Assembly: GCA_045539475.1 (NCBI GenBank)
Contig: JAZQFJ010000104.1
Span: 1 to 14,412 of the forward strand
Direction of reading: 5' to 3'
Source: SIG480 sp045539475
GTDB lineage: Bacteria; Bacillota; Clostridia; Oscillospirales; JAAYXM01
Length of the DNA: 14,412 nt
The position numbers and the translations under genes were made by a program. This document shows positions 1-6,101 of this stretch, piece by piece. The notes under the pieces are model-generated. The model saw nothing but the letters and a program-made list of their open reading frames with translations. It ran no database searches and was not told where the DNA came from. How positions within the stretch are numbered: the first letter of the stretch is position 1; each line of letters begins with the position of its first letter.

Positions 1-4
1 TACT

Positions 5-832
5 TTGGGAAATTACAAGAAAAGCCTGACATCCGACACAAATCCGTTTATAGATGAAAACCGCTGGGGGAAGTTTCTTGATAAAATCACAGTAGATTTC
101 TGGAATGTAATTGAAGAAGAAAAAACGACTCACTTTATAAATTACGCACACCGAGGTGCAAGTGAATATGTTCCGGAGAATACATTCCTCGCATTTTACA
201 CCGGAGTGTATATGGGAGCCAACGGAATTGAAACGGATGTTCATGTTACAGAGGACGGAGTAGCTGTTCTTTTCCACGATGACACCCTTGACCGAGTAAC
301 GGGAGAGAACGGCGAAGTGGCGAAAAAGACATACGAAGAGCTGCAGAAGCTGTTTGTAACGAGAAATGAGTTTTCCGATAAGATAGTTAAATTTGAGGAT
401 TTCCTTGATCGGTTTTCTTTCAGAGACCTGACATTTGCAATTGAGCTTAAGCAAAAAGGCACAGTAAAGCAGGTTGCGGATATCATAAGAAAATATAAGA
501 TTGAAGATAAGGTTGTTATAACCTCATTTGATTTTGAATCGGTTTGCGATATGAGCGAATATGCACCGGAGTTGCGTCTTGGATTTCTCACAGAGAAAGT
601 GACGGATGAACTTCTTGAAGAAATGAAGAAGCGAAATATCAGTGAAATATGTCCAATAGCAGATATTGTGAATGAAGAGAACGTACATAAGTGGCATTCT
701 GAAGGTTTCAATGTCCGTGCATGGGGCGTAGCCGATGAAGAGATTATGAAAAAAGTCTGCAATGCCGGTGCTGACGGCATGACGGTAAATTTCCCGGATA
801 AGCTTGCGGAATATATAGGTACTGTGAAATAG
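5..832 (+). CDS. Glycerophosphodiester phosphodiesterase family protein, possibly 5'-partial
   Basis: Members of this TIM-barrel family hydrolyse glycerophosphodiesters to glycerol-3-phosphate and an alcohol, using a divalent metal. Counting from a TTG at position 5, the family signature is plain: HRG at residues 49-51, PENT at 57-60, GIETDVH at 74-80, LFHDD at 89-93, and the metal ligand in IELKQK near 146-151. The C-terminal block is RAWGV...GADGMTVNFPD, where the usual final aspartate motif (TDFP) reads VNFP. No signal peptide is visible, so the enzyme is probably cytoplasmic. The frame stays open to the left edge and no ribosome binding site can be seen, so the TTG start is uncertain and the true start may lie outside the window. 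About 45 residues precede the first catalytic motif. The exact substrate cannot be told from sequence; the neighbouring sugar isomerase hints at carbon salvage, which is inference. Confidence 0.85.
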   Translation: MGNYKKSLTSDTNPFIDENRWGKFLDKITVDFWNVIEEEKTTHFINYAHRGASEYVPENTFLAFYTGVYMGANGIETDVHVTEDGVAVLFHDDTLDRVTGENGEVAKKTYEELQKLFVTRNEFSDKIVKFEDFLDRFSFRDLTFAIELKQKGTVKQVADIIRKYKIEDKVVITSFDFESVCDMSEYAPELRLGFLTEKVTDELLEEMKKRNISEICPIADIVNEENVHKWHSEGFNVRAWGVADEEIMKKVCNAGADGMTVNFPDKLAEYIGTVK

Positions 833-936
833 TGGCAGAAGGTCTTATGTCAGCCGATTTTATGACGAGGTCAACCTACGGATGGCAGGAGCTTCTCGAA
901 GCCTGCGAAAGTGCGTGTAACAGAATGAAGGCTTAG
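832..936 (+). CDS. Small ORF of unknown function, possibly a gene remnant
   Basis: A 34-codon frame begins with GTG overlapping the last base of the preceding stop codon, or with ATG at 847 (29 codons), and ends at TAG 934-936. The peptide includes the segment STYGWQELLEACESACN and ends RMKA. It is amphipathic and looks like the C-terminal helix of a larger enzyme. No clear ribosome binding site is present, and the frame closes with a stop shortly upstream at 799-801. I do not recognise the family. It could be a translated small protein coupled to the upstream gene, or the tail left after loss of a larger gene. Confidence 0.25.
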   Translation: MAEGLMSADFMTRSTYGWQELLEACESACNRMKA

Positions 937-1009
937 GTCATAAAGAAAACGGGACGGCTATTTTTTGCAGTCCCTGCAACTTTGACACACCGGTCAGGAG
1001 GTTTTTGAT

Positions 1010-1813
1010 ATGCGAAAGATTGGAATAAGATATTATGATACGGATCTCAGCGAGCAGAGCTTCATCGCAATGAGCGAGGGTGGAATGACGGCGGTTGAGC
1101 TTTGTTGCGTTAAAGAACCGGCAAATCTTAATTTTAAAAAAGTACGCGAACGCGCTGAGCGGCATGGCATATACATATGGACAACGCATCTTCCGTTTCA
1201 GCGTGAATGGGCGATTACTCAGGAAACTGAACAAGCACGCAAGTGGGCATTTGATTTTCAGTGTATGATGATTGAACGTGCAACAGATATCGGCGTAGAT
1301 AAGTTTGTCATACATCCGGGAAAACCAATTTTGGGGATGAGCCGCGAGGAGTCGAAAAACTATGTAAAAGACACGCTTTCACGCCTTGCCGATTTTGCAC
1401 ATACGCGTGGTGCACAGATTGCTGTTGAGAATATGATACCGAGTTGTCTCGGTAATACCGTCGACGAGCTTCTGGAACTCATAAGTGCGAACGACAAGCT
1501 TCGCATATGCTTTGATACAAACCATCTTCTTCTCGGAAGTCACGAAGAGTTTTTGGATAAGGTACGCGACAAGCTTATAACAATGCATATTAACGACTAT
1601 GATTTTGAAAACGAACGCCACTGGCTTGCAGGATATGGAAAGATTGACTGGGCGGCACTTTACAAAAAGATTTGTGAGGTTGGTTATGAGGGCGCATGGA
1701 TTTATGAGCTCTCACCTGGGGAAAAAGATTATACGAGCCGTCCGCTGACCGTGCGCGATTTTTACAACAATGCAATTGAGATATTCTCCGGAAAGGTTCC
1801 TAGTAAGATATAA
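1010..1813 (+). CDS. Sugar phosphate isomerase/epimerase family protein (AP endonuclease 2-like TIM barrel)
   Basis: A 267-residue protein of the xylose isomerase-like TIM-barrel superfamily, whose members isomerise or epimerise sugars, inosose derivatives or related carbohydrates at a metal centre. The expected ligand positions are visible: H60 (THLPF), H102 in VIHPGKP, E140 in AVENM, D169/H172 in CFDTNHLLLG, H193 in MHINDYD, H204 in ERHWLAGYG and E233 in YELS. The order E-D/H-H-E is the normal one, so it is probably active. An AGGAGG ribosome binding site lies about 8 nt before the ATG. It follows the GDPD-family gene by 178 nt and is closed by a terminator at 1835. The substrate cannot be assigned. 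An endonuclease IV role is less likely, because the sequence resembles the isomerase branch rather than the DNA repair branch. Confidence 0.85.
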   Translation: MRKIGIRYYDTDLSEQSFIAMSEGGMTAVELCCVKEPANLNFKKVRERAERHGIYIWTTHLPFQREWAITQETEQARKWAFDFQCMMIERATDIGVDKFVIHPGKPILGMSREESKNYVKDTLSRLADFAHTRGAQIAVENMIPSCLGNTVDELLELISANDKLRICFDTNHLLLGSHEEFLDKVRDKLITMHINDYDFENERHWLAGYGKIDWAALYKKICEVGYEGAWIYELSPGEKDYTSRPLTVRDFYNNAIEIFSGKVPSKI

Positions 1814-1834
1814 ACAGTTGTGATAATGTTATAT

Positions 1835-1880
1835 GAATAGGCTGAGCTGAAAAATTGCTCAGTCTATTCTGTTGTTTCCG
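1835..1880 (+). terminator. Rho-independent terminator after the sugar isomerase gene
   Basis: A 13-bp stem (1835-1847 with 1857-1869, one G-T wobble) closes a 9-nt loop and is followed by a T-rich stretch (TGTTGTTT). It sits 21 nt past the stop codon, which fits termination of the left-hand transcription unit. Confidence 0.75.
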
Positions 1881-1903
1881 GCAAGTTTTTTCTCTTTTTC
1901 CGG

Positions 1904-1930
1904 TTAATACCTGTTTTTGCAGGGTATAAT
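1904..1930 (+). promoter_or_regulatory. Possible promoter for the phosphohexomutase-like gene
   Basis: A perfect TATAAT lies at 1925-1930, with a poor -35 region around 1902-1907 (TTAATA-like, no TTGACA). The predicted transcript would start near 1937, right at the GAGGAGG ribosome binding site (1938-1944), giving a very short leader. The -10 box is convincing; the -35 is not. Confidence 0.4.
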
Positions 1931-1955
1931 CTTTGAAGAGGAGGAGAATTGCTTT

Positions 1956-3194
1956 ATGAGAACAGATATTTTTCATCGAAAACCCGATTTGTCTCCGGAC
2001 ACACTGGCGTATCCGTCGCTCTTTAATGAGCTTAACGCAATAAGCGGCGGGGTGTCCGAAATAACGCCTGAGCTTGCGATGGAGCTTGGCTATACTGTCG
2101 GCGAGATAGCTGAGCGTGTGGCGGTGAGCTATTCCGACCACAGTGTATGCAAGCTTCTGGCGAATGCTTTTATCGCGGGCGCAGGTTCTTCCGGCGTACA
2201 GATAACGGAAACGGATGCGGGATTTTTTGCCGCCGCGGCGTATATTGCAAGGACGTTTCTTTTTAATCTCAGTGTCTTTTTTGAAAACGACGGGGGGAGA
2301 TTCCGCGTGCGGATGATTGATAAATACGGGCTTCCGATTGAACGCGAGCTTCAGCGTAAAATAGAATTTTATGCGCATCGCGCATCCTTCCCGCGCGTGG
2401 GTGCGGCAGACACGCTTATGCCGAAAAGCATAACAGGTGCGCGTGAGGCATTTTCTCTTTCTGCATCCAAGAAGGGAGAACTTGACGGCTTTGCAGTTTC
2501 GGTTATCGGCAAAAGCGCCGCCGCCGAAGGATTGCGATACGCACTTGATGCCTCCGGAGCAAGGGTTATTCCGCCTAAGCACGGAGTTATTGCCTTTTCT
2601 GTATCGGATGACGGTGAAAAGCTTTGCATAAGGGATGAGGATGAGCGGTGGCATGACGACGGACACACGATGGCGCTGCTTTCTCTGATTCACTTTTCCA
2701 CCGGAGAACAAGAGCTTGCTGTGCCGACGTCTGCACCGAGCGCACTTGAGCAAATTGCTGCGGAGTTTGACGGAAGAATCCTGCGGATAGGAAGGGACAG
2801 CGGAGCGCGAGAAATTTTTGTTTCACAGAATGTTCTTGCTGATGCGGCGTCAAGTGCAGTTTTCTTATGTGCGTTTCTCTTGCAGACCGGTGATGATGTG
2901 CGCCGTCTTATGAGGCAGCTTCCTTCGTTTACGTTGGTTTCACGTGAGGTGACGGTGGCGGGGAACAGAAGAGAGATTCTTTCGCATCTTGCCGACGGAA
3001 TATCCGGTACCCATAAAGAAAATACGGGAGAGCTCCGTGTCTGCGCAGATGGCGGATGGGTGAGCATTTCTCCGGCACGGTCAAAAAGTGCGCTGCGGGT
3101 GACCGGAGAGAGCATAAATGAGGAAATTGCGTCTGAGCTTTGTAATCTTTATATTGAAAAGGCACGTGCTGTCGACAAAACAAGTCATAAATAA
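1956..3194 (+). CDS. Degenerate phosphohexomutase (GlmM/PMM/PGM-like) paralogue, probable pseudoenzyme
   Basis: The ATG at 1956 is chosen because GAGGAGG lies 11 nt upstream; an in-frame upstream start at 1917 has no such site. The 412-residue protein follows the four-domain layout of alpha-D-phosphohexomutases. Domain I is the block around 55-135 (VAVSYSDHSVCKLLANAF, then IDKYGLPIE); domain II is about 150-205; domain III is 208-330 (GVIAFSVSDDGEKLCIRDED, then RDSGAREIF at 280-288 and RRLMRQLPSFTLVSREV); domain IV is the C-terminal block GGWVSISPARSKSALRV. The catalytic motifs are missing. The serine loop TASHNP is replaced by about VFFENDGG (107-114), the metal loop DGDxDR by VSDDGEKL (216-223), the sugar loop GExSGH by RDSGAREI, and the phosphate loop RxSGTEP by SPARSKS (372-378). 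The reading frame is intact and well expressed in appearance, so this is probably a conserved non-catalytic protein and not a decaying gene. Its role is unknown. It lies just upstream of the rnjA promoter. Confidence 0.65.
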   Translation: MRTDIFHRKPDLSPDTLAYPSLFNELNAISGGVSEITPELAMELGYTVGEIAERVAVSYSDHSVCKLLANAFIAGAGSSGVQITETDAGFFAAAAYIARTFLFNLSVFFENDGGRFRVRMIDKYGLPIERELQRKIEFYAHRASFPRVGAADTLMPKSITGAREAFSLSASKKGELDGFAVSVIGKSAAAEGLRYALDASGARVIPPKHGVIAFSVSDDGEKLCIRDEDERWHDDGHTMALLSLIHFSTGEQELAVPTSAPSALEQIAAEFDGRILRIGRDSGAREIFVSQNVLADAASSAVFLCAFLLQTGDDVRRLMRQLPSFTLVSREVTVAGNRREILSHLADGISGTHKENTGELRVCADGGWVSISPARSKSALRVTGESINEEIASELCNLYIEKARAVDKTSHK

Positions 3195-3198
3195 ACGC

Positions 3199-3227
3199 TG
3201 GACAATTTTACCAATTTATGTTACAAT
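3199..3227 (+). promoter_or_regulatory. Promoter of the rnjA leader transcript
   Basis: TGGACA at 3199-3204 and TACAAT at 3222-3227 are separated by 17 bp, giving a good sigma-A type promoter that begins 5 nt after the preceding stop codon. Transcription would start near 3234, about 260 nt before rnjA. Confidence 0.7.
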
Positions 3228-3233
3228 ATTAAA

Positions 3234-3496
3234 TAACAGCCGCATACGGCATTTAAAGCAGTCATTATTTCGGAATTACTATATATGAAAACTTAAGAAC
3301 GTTTTTTCGTTTTTCAGTCCGGGTTACCTTTTTCGGCACCTCCTTTCATCGCTGTAGTCGGGTATGGCGATCGGCGGGGGCTTCCGGTCGGGGCGCGGGT
3401 ATCAAGCTGTGCAAAAACGTTTTGTTTTTGCACTCTTCTACATAGTATTTCGGTGTATATTGAAGTTTTATATATGAATGGAGAAGTGATAGCTTA
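3234..3496 (+). promoter_or_regulatory. Long non-coding leader of rnjA with structured elements
   Basis: No credible gene lies in this 263-nt stretch. It holds a small 5' hairpin (GCCG-CATA-CGGC near 3240-3251), an 11-nt segment at 3337-3347 (CACCTCCTTTC) identical to the anti-Shine-Dalgarno tail of 16S rRNA, a G-rich core at 3355-3400 that contrasts with the AT-rich flanks, and a perfect 10-bp hairpin GTGCAAAAAC/GTTTTTGCAC at 3409-3433 with a 5-nt loop and no T-run behind it. RNase J is a 5'-end-dependent RNase, so a structured, regulated leader is plausible, but that is inference. It does not look like a riboswitch class that I can name. Confidence 0.4.
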
Positions 3497-5155
3497 ATGG
3501 CACAAAAATTAAAAGTATTCGCTCTTGGCGGATTGAATGAAATAGGTAAAAACATGTACGTCTATGAGTACGCAGGCGAGATAATTATAGTTGATTGCGG
3601 CGTTGCGTTTCCGGACGATGATATGCTGGGAATAGACCTTGTTATTCCTGATATAACTTATTTAAAAAAGCACAAGAACCGTGTTCGTGCAATACTCATA
3701 ACCCACGGTCACGAGGACCATATCGGTGCGCTTCCGTATGTACTCAAAGAAATAAACGCACCTATATATGCAACAAAGCTTACTGCGGGAATAATCAACA
3801 AAAAGCTTGAAGAGCACAATTTGCTTTCCAAGGTGAAAATAAAAATTGCATCGCCGGGAGATAAAGTAAAGATAGGAAGCTTCGTTGTTGAGATGATTAA
3901 CGTCAACCACTCAATTGCGGATGCGGTTGCACTTGCAATTACAACGCCGCTCGGCACCGTTATTCATACGGGTGACTACAAGCTTGACATTACGCCGATT
4001 CAGGGCGAGATGATGGACCTTGCACGTCTTGGTGCGCTTGGTAAGCGGGGAGTGCTTGCTCTTCTGGGTGAGTCCACCAATATTGAGCGGCCCGGATATA
4101 CACTTTCGGAATCTACAGTCGGTGATACTTTTGAATCACTGTTTAAAGATTGCAACCAGCGCATTATTGTAACAACCTTTGCATCCAACGTCCACCGTGT
4201 GCAACAGATTATTCATGCGGCGGCAAGATACGGCAGAAAGGTTGCAATAAGCGGACGGAGCATGGAGAATATCATGGAGGTTGCGAAGAACCTCGGTTAT
4301 CTTGATATTCCGAATAATGTTCTTGTTGACCTTAACACGATTAACAAGCATCCGAAAAACAAGACCTGCATAATAACAACGGGAAGCCAGGGCGAGGCTA
4401 TGTCCGGTCTTTACCGGATTGCGTTTTCGGCACATAAAAAGGTTGAGATAATGCCGAATGACCGTGTTATTATATCGGCAAGCCCGATTCCGGGCAACGA
4501 GAAGGCTATAAGTAACGTAATAAACGAGCTTTATCGCAAGGGTGCTGAGGTTATTTACGAAAAGCTTGCGGATGTTCACGTTTCCGGCCATGCCTGCAGG
4601 GAAGAAATAAAGCTTATGCTTGCGCTTACAAAGCCAAAATACGTGATCCCAATCCACGGCGAGCACCGCCATTTGAAAGCGCATGCGGCGCTTGCTGAGA
4701 GTATGGGCGTCAAGCCCAAGAACATCTTTGTTGCGGATATCGGCAGAGTTGTTGAATTTACCGAAAAGGGTGCAAAGCTCGGTGCAACGGTGCCGTCAGG
4801 AAAGGTATTTGTGGACGGCTCGGGTGTAGGTGATGTCGGCGCGGTTGTACTGCGTGACAGAAAGCACCTTGCCGAGGACGGTATAATAACAGTTGTTATG
4901 ACACTCAGCCGTGAGACCGGGCAGATTCTTGCAGGACCGGATATTGTCACCCGCGGATTTGTATATGTACGTGAGGCAGAAGACTTGATGGAAGAACTTC
5001 GTGCATTTGCGGCGGAAACGCTTATTACCTGCATGAAGGGAAAGCGGACAGATTGGACAACGATAAAGACGTACGTTAAAAACAGGCTTTCTGACTATCT
5101 GTATCAGAAAACAAAGCGCACGCCGATGATTCTTCCGATAATTATGGAGGTCTGA
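3497..5155 (+). CDS. rnjA: Ribonuclease J
   Basis: A 552-residue metallo-beta-lactamase/beta-CASP ribonuclease, the central 5'-to-3' exonuclease and endonuclease of mRNA turnover and rRNA maturation in Firmicutes. The N-terminus carries GGLNEIGKNM (11-20). The zinc site is HGHEDHIG (70-77, with H70, H72, D74, H75), H138 in VNHSIAD and D160 in HTGDYKLD. The beta-CASP part includes SGHACREE (from HVSGH at 361-365) and IPIHGEHRHL (about 385-393). The RNase J C-terminal domain follows, ending near PMILPIIMEV. Length and motif order are normal, so it should be active in the cytoplasm. The ATG at 3497 gives the usual MAQ...ALGGLNEIG start; the ribosome binding site (GGAG at 3480) is rather far away. 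Only one copy is visible here, so a choice between J1 and J2 is not firm. Confidence 0.95.
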   Translation: MAQKLKVFALGGLNEIGKNMYVYEYAGEIIIVDCGVAFPDDDMLGIDLVIPDITYLKKHKNRVRAILITHGHEDHIGALPYVLKEINAPIYATKLTAGIINKKLEEHNLLSKVKIKIASPGDKVKIGSFVVEMINVNHSIADAVALAITTPLGTVIHTGDYKLDITPIQGEMMDLARLGALGKRGVLALLGESTNIERPGYTLSESTVGDTFESLFKDCNQRIIVTTFASNVHRVQQIIHAAARYGRKVAISGRSMENIMEVAKNLGYLDIPNNVLVDLNTINKHPKNKTCIITTGSQGEAMSGLYRIAFSAHKKVEIMPNDRVIISASPIPGNEKAISNVINELYRKGAEVIYEKLADVHVSGHACREEIKLMLALTKPKYVIPIHGEHRHLKAHAALAESMGVKPKNIFVADIGRVVEFTEKGAKLGATVPSGKVFVDGSGVGDVGAVVLRDRKHLAEDGIITVVMTLSRETGQILAGPDIVTRGFVYVREAEDLMEELRAFAAETLITCMKGKRTDWTTIKTYVKNRLSDYLYQKTKRTPMILPIIMEV

Positions 5156-5161
5156 ATACCG

Positions 5162-5187
5162 GGAGGTGCAAAAATCTTTGCACCTCC
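5162..5187 (+). terminator. Perfect hairpin after rnjA, terminator-like without a T-run
   Basis: An 11-bp perfect stem (GGAGGTGCAAA with TTTGCACCTCC) and an AATC loop begin 7 nt after the rnjA stop codon. Only TCTT follows, so intrinsic termination may be weak. The stem could also act as an mRNA 3'-end stabiliser. Its GTGCAAA core resembles the hairpin in the rnjA leader. Confidence 0.5.
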
Positions 5188-5189
5188 TC

Positions 5190-5218
5190 TTGAAAATGAA
5201 AACTCTCGGGTGTATAAT
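5190..5218 (+). promoter_or_regulatory. Promoter of the DUF4364 gene
   Basis: TTGAAA at 5190-5195, a 17-bp spacer, and TATAAT at 5213-5218. The predicted start near 5225 leaves a short leader holding the AGAGGTGA ribosome binding site before the ATG at 5242. Confidence 0.7.
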
Positions 5219-5241
5219 AAAATGGCAAGAGGTGAGAAAAA

Positions 5242-5781
5242 ATGCCCGGATACGGATTTGTCAGAAATGAGCTTGAGATAAAAACGCTCACGCTTCATGT
5301 GCTTGCATATGCAAAGCTTTCGGTTACATTCGATGAGCTTATGCGATGTGCGTTTGTGGATGACGCGATAGATTACTTTAAATTTGCAGAGTATCTTGAC
5401 GGCATGGTCAATAGCGGTCACGTTGAAATTAACTCTGATACGGGAGTTGACAGGTATTCAATAACACAAAAAGGGCTTCGCGATATAGAACATATCCGCT
5501 CGTCAGTTCCGGGATATGTTCTCCGTAAGGCAGAGAAAGCGACGGATGAGGTAAAACGTGAGGTTATAAGAAAAAGCTTTGTCAATGTGAAGGTGGAGGA
5601 GGATGGAGAGGGCAGATTCCGCGCCGTTTGTTCGCTTACCGATGATACGGGAGAGATTTTTTCTTTTTCAATGGCAGCACCGTCGCGTGCTGAGGCAAAA
5701 AAGTTTACGGCAGGTTTTTTCGGTCACGCAGAAAAGATATATAACGAGTTTCTACGCGTTATGATTGAAAACTGTGATTAA
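5242..5781 (+). CDS. DUF4364 family winged-helix protein
   Basis: A 179-residue protein that matches my recollection of the DUF4364 family found widely in Clostridia. Residues 10-85 form a likely winged helix-turn-helix: helices around LEIKTLTLHVLAYAKLSVTF and FKFAEYLDGMVNSGHV, then the wing DRYSITQKGLRDI (70-83). The C-terminal half (about 95-179) is a mixed alpha/beta region rich in charged residues, with no membrane segment. Members are thought to be DNA-binding regulators, but no target is established and none can be inferred here. It has its own promoter and AGAGGTGA ribosome binding site, and the following tRNA gene starts 61 nt later with a separate promoter. Nothing about the reading frame is odd. 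Confidence 0.75.
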   Translation: MPGYGFVRNELEIKTLTLHVLAYAKLSVTFDELMRCAFVDDAIDYFKFAEYLDGMVNSGHVEINSDTGVDRYSITQKGLRDIEHIRSSVPGYVLRKAEKATDEVKREVIRKSFVNVKVEEDGEGRFRAVCSLTDDTGEIFSFSMAAPSRAEAKKFTAGFFGHAEKIYNEFLRVMIENCD

Positions 5782-5796
5782 TTTCGAAAAAAGTGC

Positions 5797-5825
5797 TTGA
5801 CATTGCGTTTGTTTTTTAGTATAAT
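5797..5825 (+). promoter_or_regulatory. Strong promoter of the tRNA gene
   Basis: A perfect TTGACA at 5797-5802 and a perfect TATAAT at 5820-5825 with 17-bp spacing, preceded by a six-A tract. The predicted start near 5832 is about 11 nt before the mature tRNA. The segment 5786-5806 is identical to 8842-8862 at the S10 operon promoter. Confidence 0.85.
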
Positions 5826-5842
5826 ATATAGGCTTAATGTTT

Positions 5843-5919
5843 GGGCCTTTAGCTCAGTTGGCTAGAGCTCCCGGCTCATAACCGGATGGTCCTGGGTTCG
5901 AGTCCCCGAAGGCCCACCA
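5843..5919 (+). tRNA. tRNA with CAT anticodon, probably tRNA-Ile2 (lysidine type), otherwise elongator tRNA-Met
   Basis: The 77-nt cloverleaf has a perfect 7-bp acceptor stem (GGGCCTT/AAGGCCC), D-stem GCTC/GAGC, anticodon loop CTCATAA, T-loop TTCGAGT, discriminator A and an encoded CCA. G1-C72 pairing rules out initiator tRNA. The GGnCCTT acceptor with C4-G69 and C5-G68, and the CTCATAA loop, resemble Bacillus tRNA-Ile2, whose C34 is turned into lysidine by TilS to read AUA. Firmicutes elongator Met usually has a TTCATAC loop. Two stem mismatches are present, C27-A43 and T50-C64. The tRNA is followed by a strong terminator. Ile2 identity is an inference from resemblance. Confidence 0.9.
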
Positions 5920-5926
5920 AACAAAA

Positions 5927-5959
5927 AACAGCACCGACAGAAGTCGGTGTTGTTTTTTT
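5927..5959 (+). terminator. Rho-independent terminator of the tRNA gene
   Basis: A 12-bp stem (5927-5938 with 5943-5954, one G-T pair) with an AGAA loop and a run of seven T residues. It starts 8 nt after the tRNA CCA end. Confidence 0.85.
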
Positions 5960-6047
5960 GTTTGGTGGCAAGCCAGCGGGAGGCGAGAACAGCACGGCGG
6001 CTTGCCGCAAAAAGGGTGCCGGTGGCACGCTTTTTAGTGCGCGGGTA
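5960..6047 (+). other. GC-rich structured spacer between the two tRNA 3' end copies
   Basis: This stretch has no credible coding capacity. It contains a 10-bp inverted repeat (GTGGCAAGCC at 5965-5974 with GGCTTGCCGC at 5999-6008, one wobble) and a small GTGCC-GGT-GGCAC hairpin at 6016-6028. Its base composition is much more GC-rich than the region beyond 6280. It could be part of a small RNA or of an attachment-site arm. Confidence 0.35.
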
Positions 6048-6098
6048 GAGTCCCCGAAGGCCCACCAGAAAAAGCATCGACTTTGTCGGTGCTTTTTT
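6048..6098 (+). repeat. Duplicated tRNA 3' end with a second terminator (att-like scar)
   Basis: Positions 6048-6067 repeat exactly the last 20 nt of the tRNA gene (5900-5919), including CCA. They are followed at 6069-6097 by a 13-bp stem (one T-G wobble) with a TTT loop and a T-run, a second terminator that resembles the tRNA terminator in its TCGAC/GTCGGTG core. No tRNA body precedes this copy. This is the arrangement expected after site-specific integration into a tRNA 3' end by a tyrosine recombinase, but no integrase gene is present in the window. Confidence 0.65.
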
Positions 6099-6101
6099 CA
6101 G

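Noticed and set aside
1800..2753. Long minus-strand ORF opposite the phosphohexomutase-like gene
   Set aside because: Composition is full of Cys, Arg and His as expected for an antisense shadow; it spans a terminator and the plus-strand frame has a clear family match.
3301..3350. Minus-strand Shine-Dalgarno sequence GAAAGGAGGTG within the rnjA leader, suggesting a gene on the minus strand
   Set aside because: No ATG, GTG or TTG lies at a suitable distance after it and no coding frame follows; it is treated as an anti-SD copy in the plus-strand leader.
5862..6077. Minus-strand ORF with the peptide GPSGTRTQDHPVMSREL
   Set aside because: This is the well-known spurious translation of the antisense strand of a CAT-anticodon tRNA; it covers the tRNA, its terminator and the duplicated 3' end and has no ribosome binding site.
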